Shown: one piece after another, positions 49,961 to 60,731 of the stretch
Layout: every line of letters starts with the position of its first letter
How positions within the stretch are numbered: position 1 is the stretch's first letter
From: Amphirosellinia nigrospora
Taxonomy: Eukaryota; Ascomycota; Sordariomycetes; Xylariales; Xylariaceae
DNA: 64,000 nucleotides
NCBI GenBank assembly: GCA_004123355.1
Contig: SCHM01000002.1
Span: 10,327,569-10,391,568, forward strand
Direction: 5' to 3'
Notes under the pieces: model-generated
Told to the model about the DNA's origin: nothing
Seen by the model: the letters and a program-made list of their open reading frames with translations, nothing else
The model's database searches: none
Translations under genes and position numbers: made by a program

Positions 49961-52289
49961 TGGCCGATACTTCTAACGCAGTGGGTGGCATCTCGGATCC
50001 TGCGTTGATCAAGTGCGTTATCCCGTGACCCAGGCCTCGAGTTTCCTGTAGCATCTTAACTGACTTCAACGTCCAGGCTCGTCAACAAACTCCAGGATGT
50101 CTTTTCCACCGTCGGCGTCAATAACCCCATCGATCTACCGCAGATTGTAGTTGTGGGGAGTCAGTCTAGTGGAAAGAGTTCAGTGCTCGAGAACATCGTT
50201 GGCCGAGACTTGTACGTCGCAACCCCCTCAACATCCCTTTGTACTGGCTAGCATGACTCATGCCACCCTATAGTTTACCACGAGGATCTGGTATTGTAAC
50301 GAGACGTCCCCTCGTCCTGCAGTTGATCAACCGGCCTGCCACGTCCGAACCGAATGGTACCGAGCCAGAAGTCGACCGTTCCAACGATAAAGCTGCCAAC
50401 GCCGACGAATGGGGCGAGTTTTTGCATATCCCTGGCCAGAAATTCTTCGACTTCAATAAGATTAGAGATGAGATCAGCAGGGAAACAGAGGCCAAGGTCG
50501 GCCGGAATGCGGGCATTTCACCGGCCCCCATCAACCTCCGAGTCTACTCGCCTAACGTCCTGACGTTGACCCTGGTTGATTTACCGGGCCTGACGAAGGT
50601 GCCCGTTGGTGACCAGCCTCGGGATATCGAGCGGCAGATCAAAGATATGGTTCTCAAATACATCCAGAAATCCAACGCCATCATTCTCGCCGTGACCTCT
50701 GCCAATATCGATCTTGCCAATTCTGATGGTCTCAAGCTCGCCAGAGAGGTCGACCCGGAAGGCCAAAGAACAATCGGTGTCTTAACAAAGGTAGACCTGA
50801 TGGATGAAGGTACTGATGTGGTTGACATCTTGGCTGGCCGCGTGATTCCCTTAAGACTAGGGTACGTCCCGGTCGTGAACAGAGGCCAACGCGACATTGA
50901 CAACAAAAAGCCCATAACCCAGTCTCTGGAGTCAGAAAAAAACTATTTCGACAACCACAGGGCTTATCGAAACAAGAGCTCTTACTGTGGTACTCCATAC
51001 CTGGCGAGAAAACTGAACATGATCTTGATGATGCACATCAAGCAAACATTACCCGATATTAAAGCACGAATTTCTAGCACATTACAGAAGTATAGTGCCG
51101 AGCTCGAAAGCTTGGGCCCGTCCATGCTAGGAAATAGCGCAAATGTCGTTCTAAACATTATCACAGAGTTCACCAAGGAGTGGCAATCTGTTCTGGATGG
51201 CAACAATGGCGAGCTGTCAAGCTCTGAGCTGTCTGGTGGTGCAAGAATTAGTTTCGTCTTCCACGAACTATATTCCAATGGTGTGAAGGCGGTTGATCCT
51301 TTCGATGTTAACAAAGATGTTGATATAAGGACAATTTTGTACAACTCGTCTGGTTCCTCTCCCGCACTCTTTGTAGGCACAGCCGCTTTTGAAGTAATTG
51401 TCAAGAAAGAGATTAAGCGGTTGGAAGACCCCAGCCTGAAGTGTGTGTCGCTTGTTTATGATGAGTTGGTTCGCATCTTAAACCAGCTACTATCTAAGCA
51501 ACTCTACCGGAGGTATCCCTCACTAAAAGAGAAGCTACATGGCACAGTCATTGCTTTCTTCAAGAAGTCCATGGACCCCACAAACAAGCTCGTCAGAGAT
51601 CTTGTTGCCATGGAAGCTTGTTATATCAACACTGGCCACCCCGATTTCCTCAACGGCCATAGGGCTATGGCAATGGTCAACGAACGTTACACTAGTAAGC
51701 CCGTGCAAGTCGATCCCAAAACCGGCAAACCGCTCCCTGCTTCAGCCACACCAGCTCGCGCTGCTAGTCCGTCTTTGGATAGCAACGTAGACAGCAACAG
51801 CGGCTTCTTTGGTAGCTTCTTCGCTGCCAAGAACAAGAAGAAGGCTGCAGCTATGGAAGCACCTCCACCGATGCTGAAAGCATCCGGAACTCTCTCGGAA
51901 CGGGAGAACATTGAAGTCGAAGTCATCAGTACGTCCAGATAGGCACTTTATTGATGATTATTTGCTAATGTCTACGCAGAACTTCTCATCTCTTCATACT
52001 TCAATATTGTCAAGAGAACCATGATCGATATGGTCCCTAAAGCGATCATGCTAAACCTAGTTCAGTATGTCAAGTGTTGTAAAATGCGCGCAAACTTATT
52101 ACTAATCTGTTTTTCTTCAGGTATACCAAGGATGAGATGCAAAAAGAGTTGCTTGAAGGCATGTACCGAGGTGACAACCCCGACGAACTATTAAAGGAGA
52201 GTGACTATACCGTCCGGCGGCGAAAAGAGTGCCAACAGATGGTAGAATCACTTGGTAAGGCTAGCGAGATTGTTGGCCAAGTACAGTAA
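49961..52289 (+). CDS. VPS1: Dynamin-like GTPase Vps1
   Basis: Vps1 is a dynamin-family GTPase of vacuolar protein sorting, endosomes and peroxisome fission. Exons are 49961-50012, 50077-50211, 50274-51928, about 51980-52065 and about 52122-52289. The GTPase motifs are intact: P-loop [19 protein letters not shown], switch [10 protein letters not shown] and base motif [10 protein letters not shown]. The middle and stalk region includes [11 protein letters not shown] and [36 protein letters not shown] marks the Vps1 branch. A Ser/Ala/Lys-rich insert B follows, with no pleckstrin domain. The GED begins [20 protein letters not shown] and ends EIVGQVQ. The reading frame is complete, unlike many neighbours. 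Confidence 0.95.
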
Positions 52290-52821
52290 AGACATGATGA
52301 TGTCTAAACTAGTCCCGGGATTCCCCCTTTCCCTCCCCCCAATTCCACACTTCAAGAGCTAGCCCCAGGGAGAATCTGTGTCCCTTCAAGTCAGACAGTG
52401 TTAGGTCAGCATAGGGAGAGTACCGTCGTCGGCCAGGCGTTGAGGAGGCTTCGTCCTCCATGTGATATCTGTCGGTAGAAGGGCACGATTGGTCGTGTTC
52501 AACGTTCCATGCTTAAGGCGTTATACTCTTTACTATTTGTCTTACCGAGTTCACCACACCTGGATTCCCGCCATCTCCCAGTACTGTTTTAGACCCCCAT
52601 TAGTAAAAGAAGGGTCATTCAGTACGCAAAAACGGAGGCAATAGTAAATTTACGAGTTAGAACATAATATCACGAGAATGATTAACTAAATTTTGTCGTC
52701 AATCAATTTCGTGACCCTGATATATAGGTGTGCTATGTCTTCAGTTCAAGGGTCGTCTAGTCCACACTATATCGTATTTACTTTTCATCGACTATGAATA
52801 TTAGGAAGATATATTTGATCA
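52290..52821. other. Convergent 3' spacer
   Basis: The spacer lies between convergent VPS1 and the CoA-transferase gene. A/T-rich; no coding signal. Confidence 0.5.
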
Positions 52822-54116
52822 CTATTCATTATTACATTCAAATTTATAAGTTGGCTTCAGTTTCAACCCCAAACCACCCTTTTCGACGTAAAACTCACGA
52901 TCCTTGAAGAAGCCAAACCAGTTCTTCAGCGCTTCCTCGCCGCCCTCTCCCAGGCCTAGGGGAGAGGCTATGTACCCACTACCAGGCACACCAGCGCCCT
53001 GACCTTGGAGTATCTGGTCGCTGGTTTTCTCATCAACAGCCAGACACGGCGTCTCGCGCAACGTGACGGCCGGCCGCTGATCGCCTTCACGAGTCGCGTC
53101 ATTCTCGAGCTCGCCGTACTCGAGCACAGGCAGGCAGCACGCATCGGTGCCGTCGAACACCCTCTCCCACTCACTCCTCGTCTTGGATTTGAAGACCATC
53201 TCGAAAGTCGCCTTCATCTCAGGCCACGTGCCACGATCCCAGCGCGTCTGGTCCCACCCCTTGTGAGCGAGCCCGAGCCCCTCCACCAGCGCCGCGTAGA
53301 ACTGCGGCTCCAGCGCGCCGACCGACATGTACCCCCCGTCGCGCGTCTCGTACGTGTCGTAGAAGGGGCACCCGCCGTCGAGCTGGTTCTCGCCGCGCGG
53401 CCGGTCGCCGACGGGCGTCTTGCGCGCGAGCCGCGGGAAGGTGGCCAGATAGTTGGCCCCGTCGACCATGTTGGCCTCGACGACCTGCCCCCTGCCCGTG
53501 CGCTGCCGCGCGACGACGGCGAGGAGGATCCCCTGGAACAGCACGGCGCCGCCGCCGGCGAAGTCGCCGAGGATGTTGATCGGCGGGTGCGGCCGGTCGC
53601 CGCGCCGCCCGAGCATGGACAGGACGCCCGACACGGCGAGGTAGTTGATGTCGTGCCCCGCCATCGAGGCGTACCGCCCGTCCCGCCGGAACCCCGTCAT
53701 CCGCCCGTAGATCAGCCGCGGGTTGATCGCGGACAGGAGGACGTCGGGGCCCAGCCCCAGCTTCTCCAGCACGCCCGGCCGGAACGGGTCGATCACCACG
53801 TCCGCTTTCGCGGCCAGCTCCTTGATCAGCGCCACGCCCGCGGCGGACTTGAGGTCCACGGCGATCGAGGCCTTGTGCCGCGTGAGGTTGTCTGCTCCCG
53901 CTGGCGCGGCGACGCCGGGCGTGTGGGTTTTCCCTGGGATGGCGCGGTCTATGCGCAGCACGTGGGCGCCGGCGTCTGCGAGGAGCAGGCCGGCGAAGGG
54001 GCCTGGTTTATGTTAGTGGGCATTTTGGTCGACGTGAGATATAGAGAGAACTCACCGGGGGCGAGACCGGCAAATTCTAGGACTTTTAATCCTTCTAGCG
54101 GAGGTGGGCCGACCAT
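52822..54116 (-). CDS. Family III CoA-transferase / alpha-methylacyl-CoA racemase-like
   Basis: The likely reaction is racemisation of 2-methylacyl-CoA, or CoA transfer, in peroxisomal or mitochondrial fatty-acid breakdown. Exon 1 is 54116-54056, with intron 54003-54055 and exon 2 54002-52822, giving 413 residues without frame breaks. The N-terminus [19 protein letters not shown] joins across the intron, followed by GAHVLRIDR. Then come [29 protein letters not shown] and [12 protein letters not shown]. The catalytic region [17 protein letters not shown] carries the His-Asp pair (GHD), typical of racemases. [15 protein letters not shown] and [20 protein letters not shown] follow. The 5' two-thirds of exon 2 is very GC-rich and leaves a long antisense open frame. 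A final AKL-type peroxisomal signal is not present (ends FECNNE). Confidence 0.92.
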
Positions 54117-54490
54117 CTTGATGTCTTGGCTTGAAGTTGAGTTGGCTGGGTTTATAGTAATCTTATAAAGTGATGCCTCAATGGTCAGATATATCGTACA
54201 TCAGAAAGGCGAAATTCGTTTATAAGTCTTGCCGTAAAACCATCAACAACCTTGGAAGTTGATGGTTGGATCAAAGAACCGAGGTATGAAAGACAGTGCC
54301 ATATAGCGACCCCTCACGGTGCCTCCCATGTCAATTACATCTGTAAGTCCTCCATCCCATCGACGGCATCACACCCACCACGATTAGACAAGCTCCTAAA
54401 TACATAATGTTTTACCATCTGGATTTATCGCGACACATTTTCAATCGCAAAAAGCGTGAGTGGGCAAATACTAGGCTCATTCTTCTAGGT
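54117..54490. other. Spacer upstream of the racemase gene
   Basis: This stretch lies between the start of the racemase-like gene and the 3' end of the YIH1-type gene, both on the minus strand. No coding signal. Confidence 0.45.
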
Positions 54491-55507
54491 CAAGGTAGAT
54501 AAGAAGAAGGCCACAATGCATCAATGTATTTATTTCTTTTTCTTAGTATTAGTAATTGTGGTATCGGTCACTAAGCCAGCCTTCACAAACGAATCCCTCG
54601 CTGCCTGGTTTATCAGGGCAAACCTGCGAGGGCCCAGCTTGTGTCCTCCGTACTACGATGCTCAGAGTCAGTTTTGTCACCATTTAGAGCCTAACTTGTG
54701 AGACCTTCCGAACTGAGAAAAAAAGGAGATCTTGTGCTCTGGGAATTCGCAAAACAAGCAGAAATCATATTGGCTAATTGCTTCACTCACCCATCGTGTG
54801 ACTACAACCATGACGTCCCACAAGTCCATTAGTTGCATTAGGTGTAACAGCCGGCCGCCCGCAGCCGTCTCCCCATCGTCGTCACAATCTTGGAATGCCG
54901 TGTTGTTTGGGCCCCTGATGCGCCAGGCCGTGATGTTGTGTGTCGCGGCCCGGACCTTCTTGTCAGACGCCAGGAGGTGCTGGAGGAATCCCTCCGCTTC
55001 AGTGGTCGACGACACGGCCGCACAGCGCGCCACGAACGTTGACCTAAGTTCTACCACAGGGTCTGATAAAATCCACGGCGGCTCCTTGGTTAATCTGAGA
55101 TGTTCCGCGTGAACGTCACTCGTGAAAGCGCTGCTCTCGACATGTTCAGCGGAGTCCGCCTCGGGTGATTCTTGCTCCTCAGGGGCTTGCTCTGCCAGGA
55201 GCCGCGCCAGCTCTTCGATGGCGTCGAAGAGACAAACGGAACCGGGTTCGTAGACATTCCCAAGCGCCTGGCAGAATAGAGCCAGTTCCCGGGCTGCATC
55301 CCCTTTCTTCCCGCCCTGGCCGGTGCTGTTAGTACCGATCACCGCAGGGGGTGCCGCGGGATAGTCTGGAGGAAATTCAATGCGGATGGACGATGATTCT
55401 CCAGGTGGCGTTAGAACATAAGTAGCAGCGTCATTGGTAGACACGAGACACCCTTCGCCGTATATGGAGTTGATGGCTTCAACTTCATCTCGAAGCTCGT
55501 CGGACAT
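54491..55507 (-). CDS. YIH1: YIH1/IMPACT-type protein (RWD plus UPF0029)
   Basis: YIH1/IMPACT binds Gcn1 and dampens Gcn2 signalling in amino-acid starvation. Exon 1 (55507-54791) encodes an RWD domain (LRDEVEAINSIYGEGCL, then IRIEFPPDYPAAPPAV) and an acidic linker. The UPF0029 domain follows: VELRSTFVARCAAVSS, AATHNITAWRI, CDDDGETAAGGRLLHLMQ and VVVVTRW. The intron (54653-54790) brings in YGGHKLGPRRFALINQAARD, the expected family continuation, ending at TGA 54491-54493. Without splicing, or using a second acceptor inside the intron, the frame ends early at 54677 after a look-alike sequence. See findings. Length is close to the family's usual 250-290 residues. Confidence 0.88.
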
Positions 55508-56237
55508 TTCTCGGAGTGGCGGTAGGGCTGACTTGTCCTATGAAGTAGGTAACTCCAGAAGACAATTATCCCCAAGTTTGCCTAGATCCGGTGGGGATTA
55601 GTAGCGTAGGTCAAGCGCGGAACGATGATCCGGTTCACGGTTTAACATAAGTACACAATTTTATCTGATTAAATACTAATAGGGTATGATAGTATAATGT
55701 GTGTTTTTTTCACTCTCGCAACCGGAGTACTGAGGACTACGCTTCTGTATGGGGAAGGGTTACATAAGAAGTAGGTACCTAAGTATCAAATCTAAGGTAG
55801 AAAATCATGGGAAATAATCAGATCAGAATTGATTGATAACGATAAGGCTGCATTCGGGATACTTCTTCCCATGCCATCCATCTGTCTAAGTACGGAAGGA
55901 ACCTTGGCACACGTTTTCTTGCCTTTAAAACATACCCTCAGCCCCTCCATCTATCCATCAATTCCATCATAGGTATGGTATTGTACCCTGCAACGTCGAT
56001 ATTGTAGCCCACCGCCACCATTGATCGACAAGCTCCGAGCTCCGATCCTGACTTTACATCCGCCTCGGGTGGCCGTCTTTATCTTTTACATGACTTTTTT
56101 ACAAGCCCCCCCAACAACATCAACCCGTGTTTAGGGTTACTTGGTGAATTACCTATTTCCTCTTCATAGTTTGTCGCAGCAATATCCATTCAGTCATCCA
56201 AAGACGACCTATTTTAAACCCAGAACTGCAACTCAAT
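55508..56237. other. Divergent promoter of YIH1 and PP5
   Basis: About 730 bases. A TAGGTACCTAAG word lies near 55,770-55,785. Pyrimidine-rich sequence comes before the PP5 start. Confidence 0.45.
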
Positions 56238-58028
56238 ATGACTTCCACGGTCGATCAGGCTACGGCCTTGAAGAACGACGGCAACAAAGCGTTTGCAGCA
56301 CACGATTGGCTCAAGGCAGCTGAACTATATACAAAAGCTATAGAGCTGAACGACAAAGAACCGACGTTTTATACCAACAGAGCACAGGTTTGTGAACCCG
56401 ATCAGCTTGGTATTCGCCGTATCATCCCTCGAGGTCGCGTGACTGATTTTGAGCAAATCTAGGCACATATCAAATCGGAAGCATTCGGCTATTCCATTGC
56501 TGATGCGACCAAAGCGATCGAGCTGAACCCCAAATTTGTCAAGGTGTGTGCGATCAAAGAGCCTAGTTGATATCTATTTCTCGCGGCTCTGACCATTCTT
56601 GCCTCCTTAGGCTTACTTCCGCCGCGCCGTTTCGTATGCCGCTATCCTCAAGCCCAAGGATGCAGTCAAGGACTTCAGGAAATGCGTCGAGCTCGACCCA
56701 AGCAATAAAGATGCCAAGTTGAAGCTTGCCGAGTGCCAGAAGATTGTACGACAACTCAACTTCTATGCCGCCATCGATGTTGGCGATGAACCATCCGCCG
56801 CCGCAGGTCTCGATATCGATTCGATCGCTATTGAACCCGATTATGACGGAGTACAGCTTAAAGATGAGATGACACAGGAGTTCATCGATGATATGATTGA
56901 ACGTTTCAAAAACGGCAAAAAAATCCACAGGAAATACGTCTACCAGATTGTAATTGCTACCAAAAAGATTGTCTACGAAGAGCCCACCATGGTCGAAATG
57001 ACTATACCGGACGATGTGAAACTGACAGTCTGCGGCGACACGCACGGTCAGTGCAACCTGACCATCACGGGGTGACCCAAGCAGAGCTGACAAGTCATAG
57101 GCCAATACTACGACCTGATGGAGCTTTTCAGATTGAACGGACGGCCCTCAGATAAACACTATTACCTGTTTAACGGTGATTTTGTCGACCGAGGATCTTG
57201 GTCGACAGAAATCGCCCTCCTTTTATATGCCTACAAGTGGCTTCGTCCTCATGGCATGTTCCTGAACCGAGGAAACCACGAGACAGATGATATGAACAAG
57301 GTCTACGGATTCGAGGAGAGTGCAAGGCAAAATACAACGAACGGTGCGCAGCCTTTTACCATGTGATCATACCGTTCATTATGCTAACTAAAGCTAGTGT
57401 ATTCAAACTATTCTCTGAGAGTTTCTCAGCGTTGCCTTTAGCGACACTCATCGGCTCGAAGTATCTTGTTTTGCACGGCGGCCTCTTTTCAGATGACAAT
57501 GTGACCCTTGATGACATCCGAAAGCTAAATCGGCACAACCAGAGACAGCCGGGCCAGTCCGGACTTATGATGGAGATGTTGTGGACCGACCCGCAGACTG
57601 CCCCCGGCAGAGGTCCCAGCAAGAGAGGTGTTGGTATGCAATTCGGCCCTGATGTGACCAAGAGATTCTGCGACAAGAATGGTTTGGATGCTATCATCCG
57701 TAGCCACGAAGTACGCATGGATGGTTATGAAGAGGAGCACGATGGGAAGTGTATCACAGGTATGTCCCTTTCGTCTGAACTTCGGTCCTGCTCGCTCACT
57801 GGATCGTGCATAGTCTTCTCGGCTCCCAAATACTGCGACCAGACAGAAAACAGAGGCGCCTATATCAATATCGGCTCGGATTACAAGCTTAAATTTCACC
57901 AATTCGATGCTGTTGAGCATCCTCCGATTCGCCCGATGGGTTCGTGATACATATTATCCTAATCTCTCTGCCATTAGCTAACGATTCCCGCAGCGTATGC
58001 AAATAATTCTTTTGGATCGATGATGTAG
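56238..58028 (+). CDS. PPT1: Serine/threonine protein phosphatase 5
   Basis: PP5 is an Hsp90-associated phosphatase. The N-terminal TPR domain (ALKNDGNKAFAAHDWLKAAE, FYTNRAQ, AYFRRAVSYAAILKPKDAVK) is interrupted by two introns near 56,388-56,462 and 56,543-56,611. The PP2A-like catalytic domain follows. Metal and active-site motifs are CGDTHGQ, NGDFVDRGSWSTE, LNRGNHETDDMNK, VLHGGLFSDDNVTL, IIRSHEVRMDGYE and VFSAPKYCDQTENRGAYI. Introns lie near 57,048-57,101, 57,335-57,391, 57,760-57,812 and 57,943-57,993. The final NNSFGSMM (stop 58026-58028) is the family's C-terminal autoregulatory end. A slip near 57,318 is next to a G run. NGDFVDRG replaces the usual GDxVDRG start with Asn before Gly, as in other PP5 proteins. 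Confidence 0.94.
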
Positions 58029-58262
58029 GTGCTTGGTAGATATTAGCTTATCGAACAAGTGATCTGGGGTTGGTTTAGAACATGGGATCTCGCACGTGCG
58101 ATAGTGGATTGCCACAAAGCCTTGGCGTTTAAGAGAAATGATTGGGAAGCAAAGGGATATATACCATCGCATGTGATGTCTTGTGACTCACGTAGATAAT
58201 CCGAGAATAGGTCGGATGATTCTCTATGAAATCAATCCATAATTATTCGTATCATCCCAGAC
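58029..58262. other. Short convergent 3' spacer
   Basis: Spacer between convergent PP5 and POP8-type genes; no coding signal. Confidence 0.5.
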
Positions 58263-58694
58263 TCAATCAGTCCAAAGCTTCTGCTCATCCTGTTGTCCAA
58301 CTAAGGCGCCCAGCCAGTCGGAGCAGCCTCTGATCCGAAGCGTGGAGGAAACACCGTCTTGGTTGGTCCCCTGCCAAGCTGTGATGGCTGCTGCAAAAGC
58401 TCCAAGATCGTCTCGGGGTAATCTCAACCAGCAACTTTGTCCTTCTACTTTGAGGATATCTAGAGGAATCGCCATGCCAGTAGCCCCAAGAAACTGCTTC
58501 AAAGCGGCAGTGCAGTACGATTTGACTTGGAGAGCATCGAGTTCCTCCGTTTTTGCGGACTCGGCATTGAAAAGCTCCAAGTGTGCGTAAGAGTAGGGCG
58601 GTGCCTTGATGACGGATTTGGCAAGCTCGTAAGACTTGTTTGTTTTTGGTGCGCCGCCCAGGCTGCCTACGGGTGTGTCTGGCTCTGTGGCCAT
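58263..58694 (-). CDS. POP8: RNase P/MRP subunit Pop8-like
   Basis: Pop8 is a small protein subunit of RNase P and RNase MRP, which mature tRNA and rRNA. The single exon encodes 143 residues. The fold signature is YAHLELFN, YCTAALKQFLGATGMAIPL, DILKVEGQSCWLRLPRDD and the following alpha-helix LGAFAAAITAWQG. This is the Alba-like/Rpp14-Pop5 pattern seen in fungal Pop8. The start MATEPDTPVGSLGG is the only in-frame ATG before the domain. No slips are present. The gene is convergent with PP5 and divergent from SPT4. Confidence 0.8.
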   Translation of the reverse strand: MATEPDTPVGSLGGAPKTNKSYELAKSVIKAPPYSYAHLELFNAESAKTEELDALQVKSYCTAALKQFLGATGMAIPLDILKVEGQSCWLRLPRDDLGAFAAAITAWQGTNQDGVSSTLRIRGCSDWLGALVGQQDEQKLWTD

Positions 58695-59259
58695 AATGGC
58701 TTTTGCAGCTGACTGTGCTTTGGTGTTTGGTGTGAGTGATTGTAGGTTGGTGATCTACACATGCATGTGAAATTGAGTGCCAGCTTAGATACCTAGGTAC
58801 TGTACCCCGCTAAACCGTTTAAATACATATCTAGCACTAGTGATTTCACGGGTACCTGCAGCCCAACCGCCTTACCTAATTTGGCTTAGCACAGAAAGTG
58901 TCTTGGAGGTTCACACGACTGCACGCCTTGGGCGCTCTCGCCTAGCCTATGAGGTTGGTGTAAATGAAATTTTGATAGAATATTATCTTAATTTTGGTGA
59001 TACGGTTAGCCTCCGTGCTATATGAGCTTTTGCCATTGCTTAGCTTGTGCTTTTATTCTGGATTTGGTTATGTTTAAATACCGAAGTACCATGTACCTAG
59101 GTAAGCTTCTGATTATGTAATAACCCACAATCTGGTTCTCCCCCACTATTAAAAACATAATTCGTCTAGAATGATTCTCTGTCTTCTCTCATCCTTATAA
59201 CCGGTCATACTACCCACACTATGTCGCGATAGTTGCATGCATCAACCAACACCGCCACC
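58695..59259. other. Divergent promoter of POP8 and SPT4
   Basis: The region holds TACCTAGGTAC words near 58,790 and 59,093, and A/T-rich sequence. A perfect Kozak context (GCCACCATGG) marks its right edge. Confidence 0.45.
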
Positions 59260-60214
59260 ATGGCCCCAAGACCCAAAAGAGTTAACTTTGCCGCTTTCAG
59301 ACAGTGGGTGCTCGACTGGATCACAAAGGTAGAAGATGCGCGGCCAGTGGGGCTTGGAGGACAGCCGCGTTCAAAACGGGCGCTAGATGCTCAGCAGCAA
59401 CTCTTTCGAAGCCAATTCTATGACAGCTCTCCCGAAACCTCATTCAGTTCTACTACCACCACCCCCTCCAAATACGTTGCGACCTTCTATGGTGATAGCT
59501 TCTGCTCGCCCTCTGAGTTGATCGACCTCCGATCAAGCGACACTTTGATCTCTTACGACGCACCCGCGTATGACCTCAGCTGGCTACAAGACGATCCGCG
59601 CGAGGCACCGCTCGAGGCTCAACACAGCGACGACGAGAGAATGGCCGACAACTTTGTCCCCCAGGCCAGCAGCGCTACACGCGTGCCTGCATGGTATGCT
59701 CTATCGTCATGACGCAAACTGTAAGTACACACCTATCGCGCCTCGCTGCAAACTGATACCTTGTTTCGCCCATCATTGTCGCCGCACGATGGTTTTATTC
59801 CCTTCATCTATTTTCAGTCGGATCCGGTTGCGCATCTTGAAGCATCGCTAATTGTCCCCAACCAAAAGCGATTCCGAAACGAGGGTTGCCCAAACTGCCC
59901 ATTCCTGGAGCTTCGCGGCAACACCGATGCACTCGACAGCTGCACCTCCACCGTCTTCGAGGGCCTGATTACCGTTGCGAACCCGAAGAGATCATGGGTC
60001 GCGAAGTGGCAACGCCTCGAGACCTACGTACCTGGCGTCTACGCCACTAAAGTATCCGGTTCCATTCCCGAAGATATTCGCAACAGCCTCATCGAGGATG
60101 GCCATGTGCTGATTCCGTACGTTCATGCCAGCCACCCCACATCATGCGTGCTTTACATACTAATTAGTTGTCTCTGGCCACAGGCGTGACGGCAGCGGCG
60201 TCGATGTAGATTAG
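59260..60214 (+). CDS. SPT4: Transcription elongation factor Spt4 with an in-frame upstream extension
   Basis: Spt4 pairs with Spt5 (DSIF) on RNA polymerase II. Its core starts MADNFVP at 59641 and continues [15 protein letters not shown] with a CxxC zinc pair. After an intron (59,719-59,868) come [10 protein letters not shown] (second pair) and [20 protein letters not shown], then [10 protein letters not shown] last intron near 60,119-60,181 joins LIP to RDGSGVDVD (stop 60212-60214). A one-base slip in a C run (near 59,660) interrupts exon 1. The 127 codons before 59641 are open in the same frame and begin at an ATG with the ideal context GCCACCATGG (59260). They encode [16 protein letters not shown] and a Ser/Thr-rich, then acidic, region of unknown kind. 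The native start is therefore uncertain. The core is normal in length. Confidence 0.88.
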
Positions 60215-60731
60215 AGATCCTACCACGACGCTTCGGAGGCCGACGAGGTCACACGCCAAGAGCGCCGAAAGAAGAAGAGAACGGAATCCGGAGAAGATCG
60301 CACCCTGACCGATATCCTCGTTGAGATCAGTGGCGATGAAGATGACGATGATGATGATGCCGGTAACAATTAAGCTCGGCACGATCCTACGAACCGCGGC
60401 ACCGGTAATTGGCACCGATAATTAGCACCGATCTTGGGAATGCCTTGGACGGCGGTCAAATGGAGCCGCGCAGCACCCCGATGGAATTTCTATTTTTGTT
60501 CCACCTTCAGGATGGCCTATTTCAGCTACGGCTAGGCCCAGGAAGGATATGTACATCAAGCAAACGGCGTTGTAGTGCGGAAGTTTCAGGCGTTCAGATC
60601 TTGTTCATTCGATTGGCATTTCTCTTTCTATTCTAATTGTGACCTCTACTACGATCGATTTCTAGGGAGGTCAATGGTTTGTTCTTTTAAGGTCTCATTT
60701 GTTAGCTATTCCTCAGCCGAAGGCCGTGTCG
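60215..60731. other. Spacer with an acidic in-frame open stretch after SPT4
   Basis: Directly behind the SPT4 stop the same frame stays open to about 60,374. It reads as an acidic, Lys-rich tail (QERRKKKRTESGEDRTL, then ISGDEDDDDDD). No splice site or start accounts for it. The rest is untranslated sequence. Confidence 0.5.

Noticed and set aside
53005-54168. 387-codon plus-strand open frame
   Set aside because: It is the antisense of the GC-rich racemase-like gene, with repetitive Arg/Pro/Val/His composition. The minus-strand product is a clear match to a known family.
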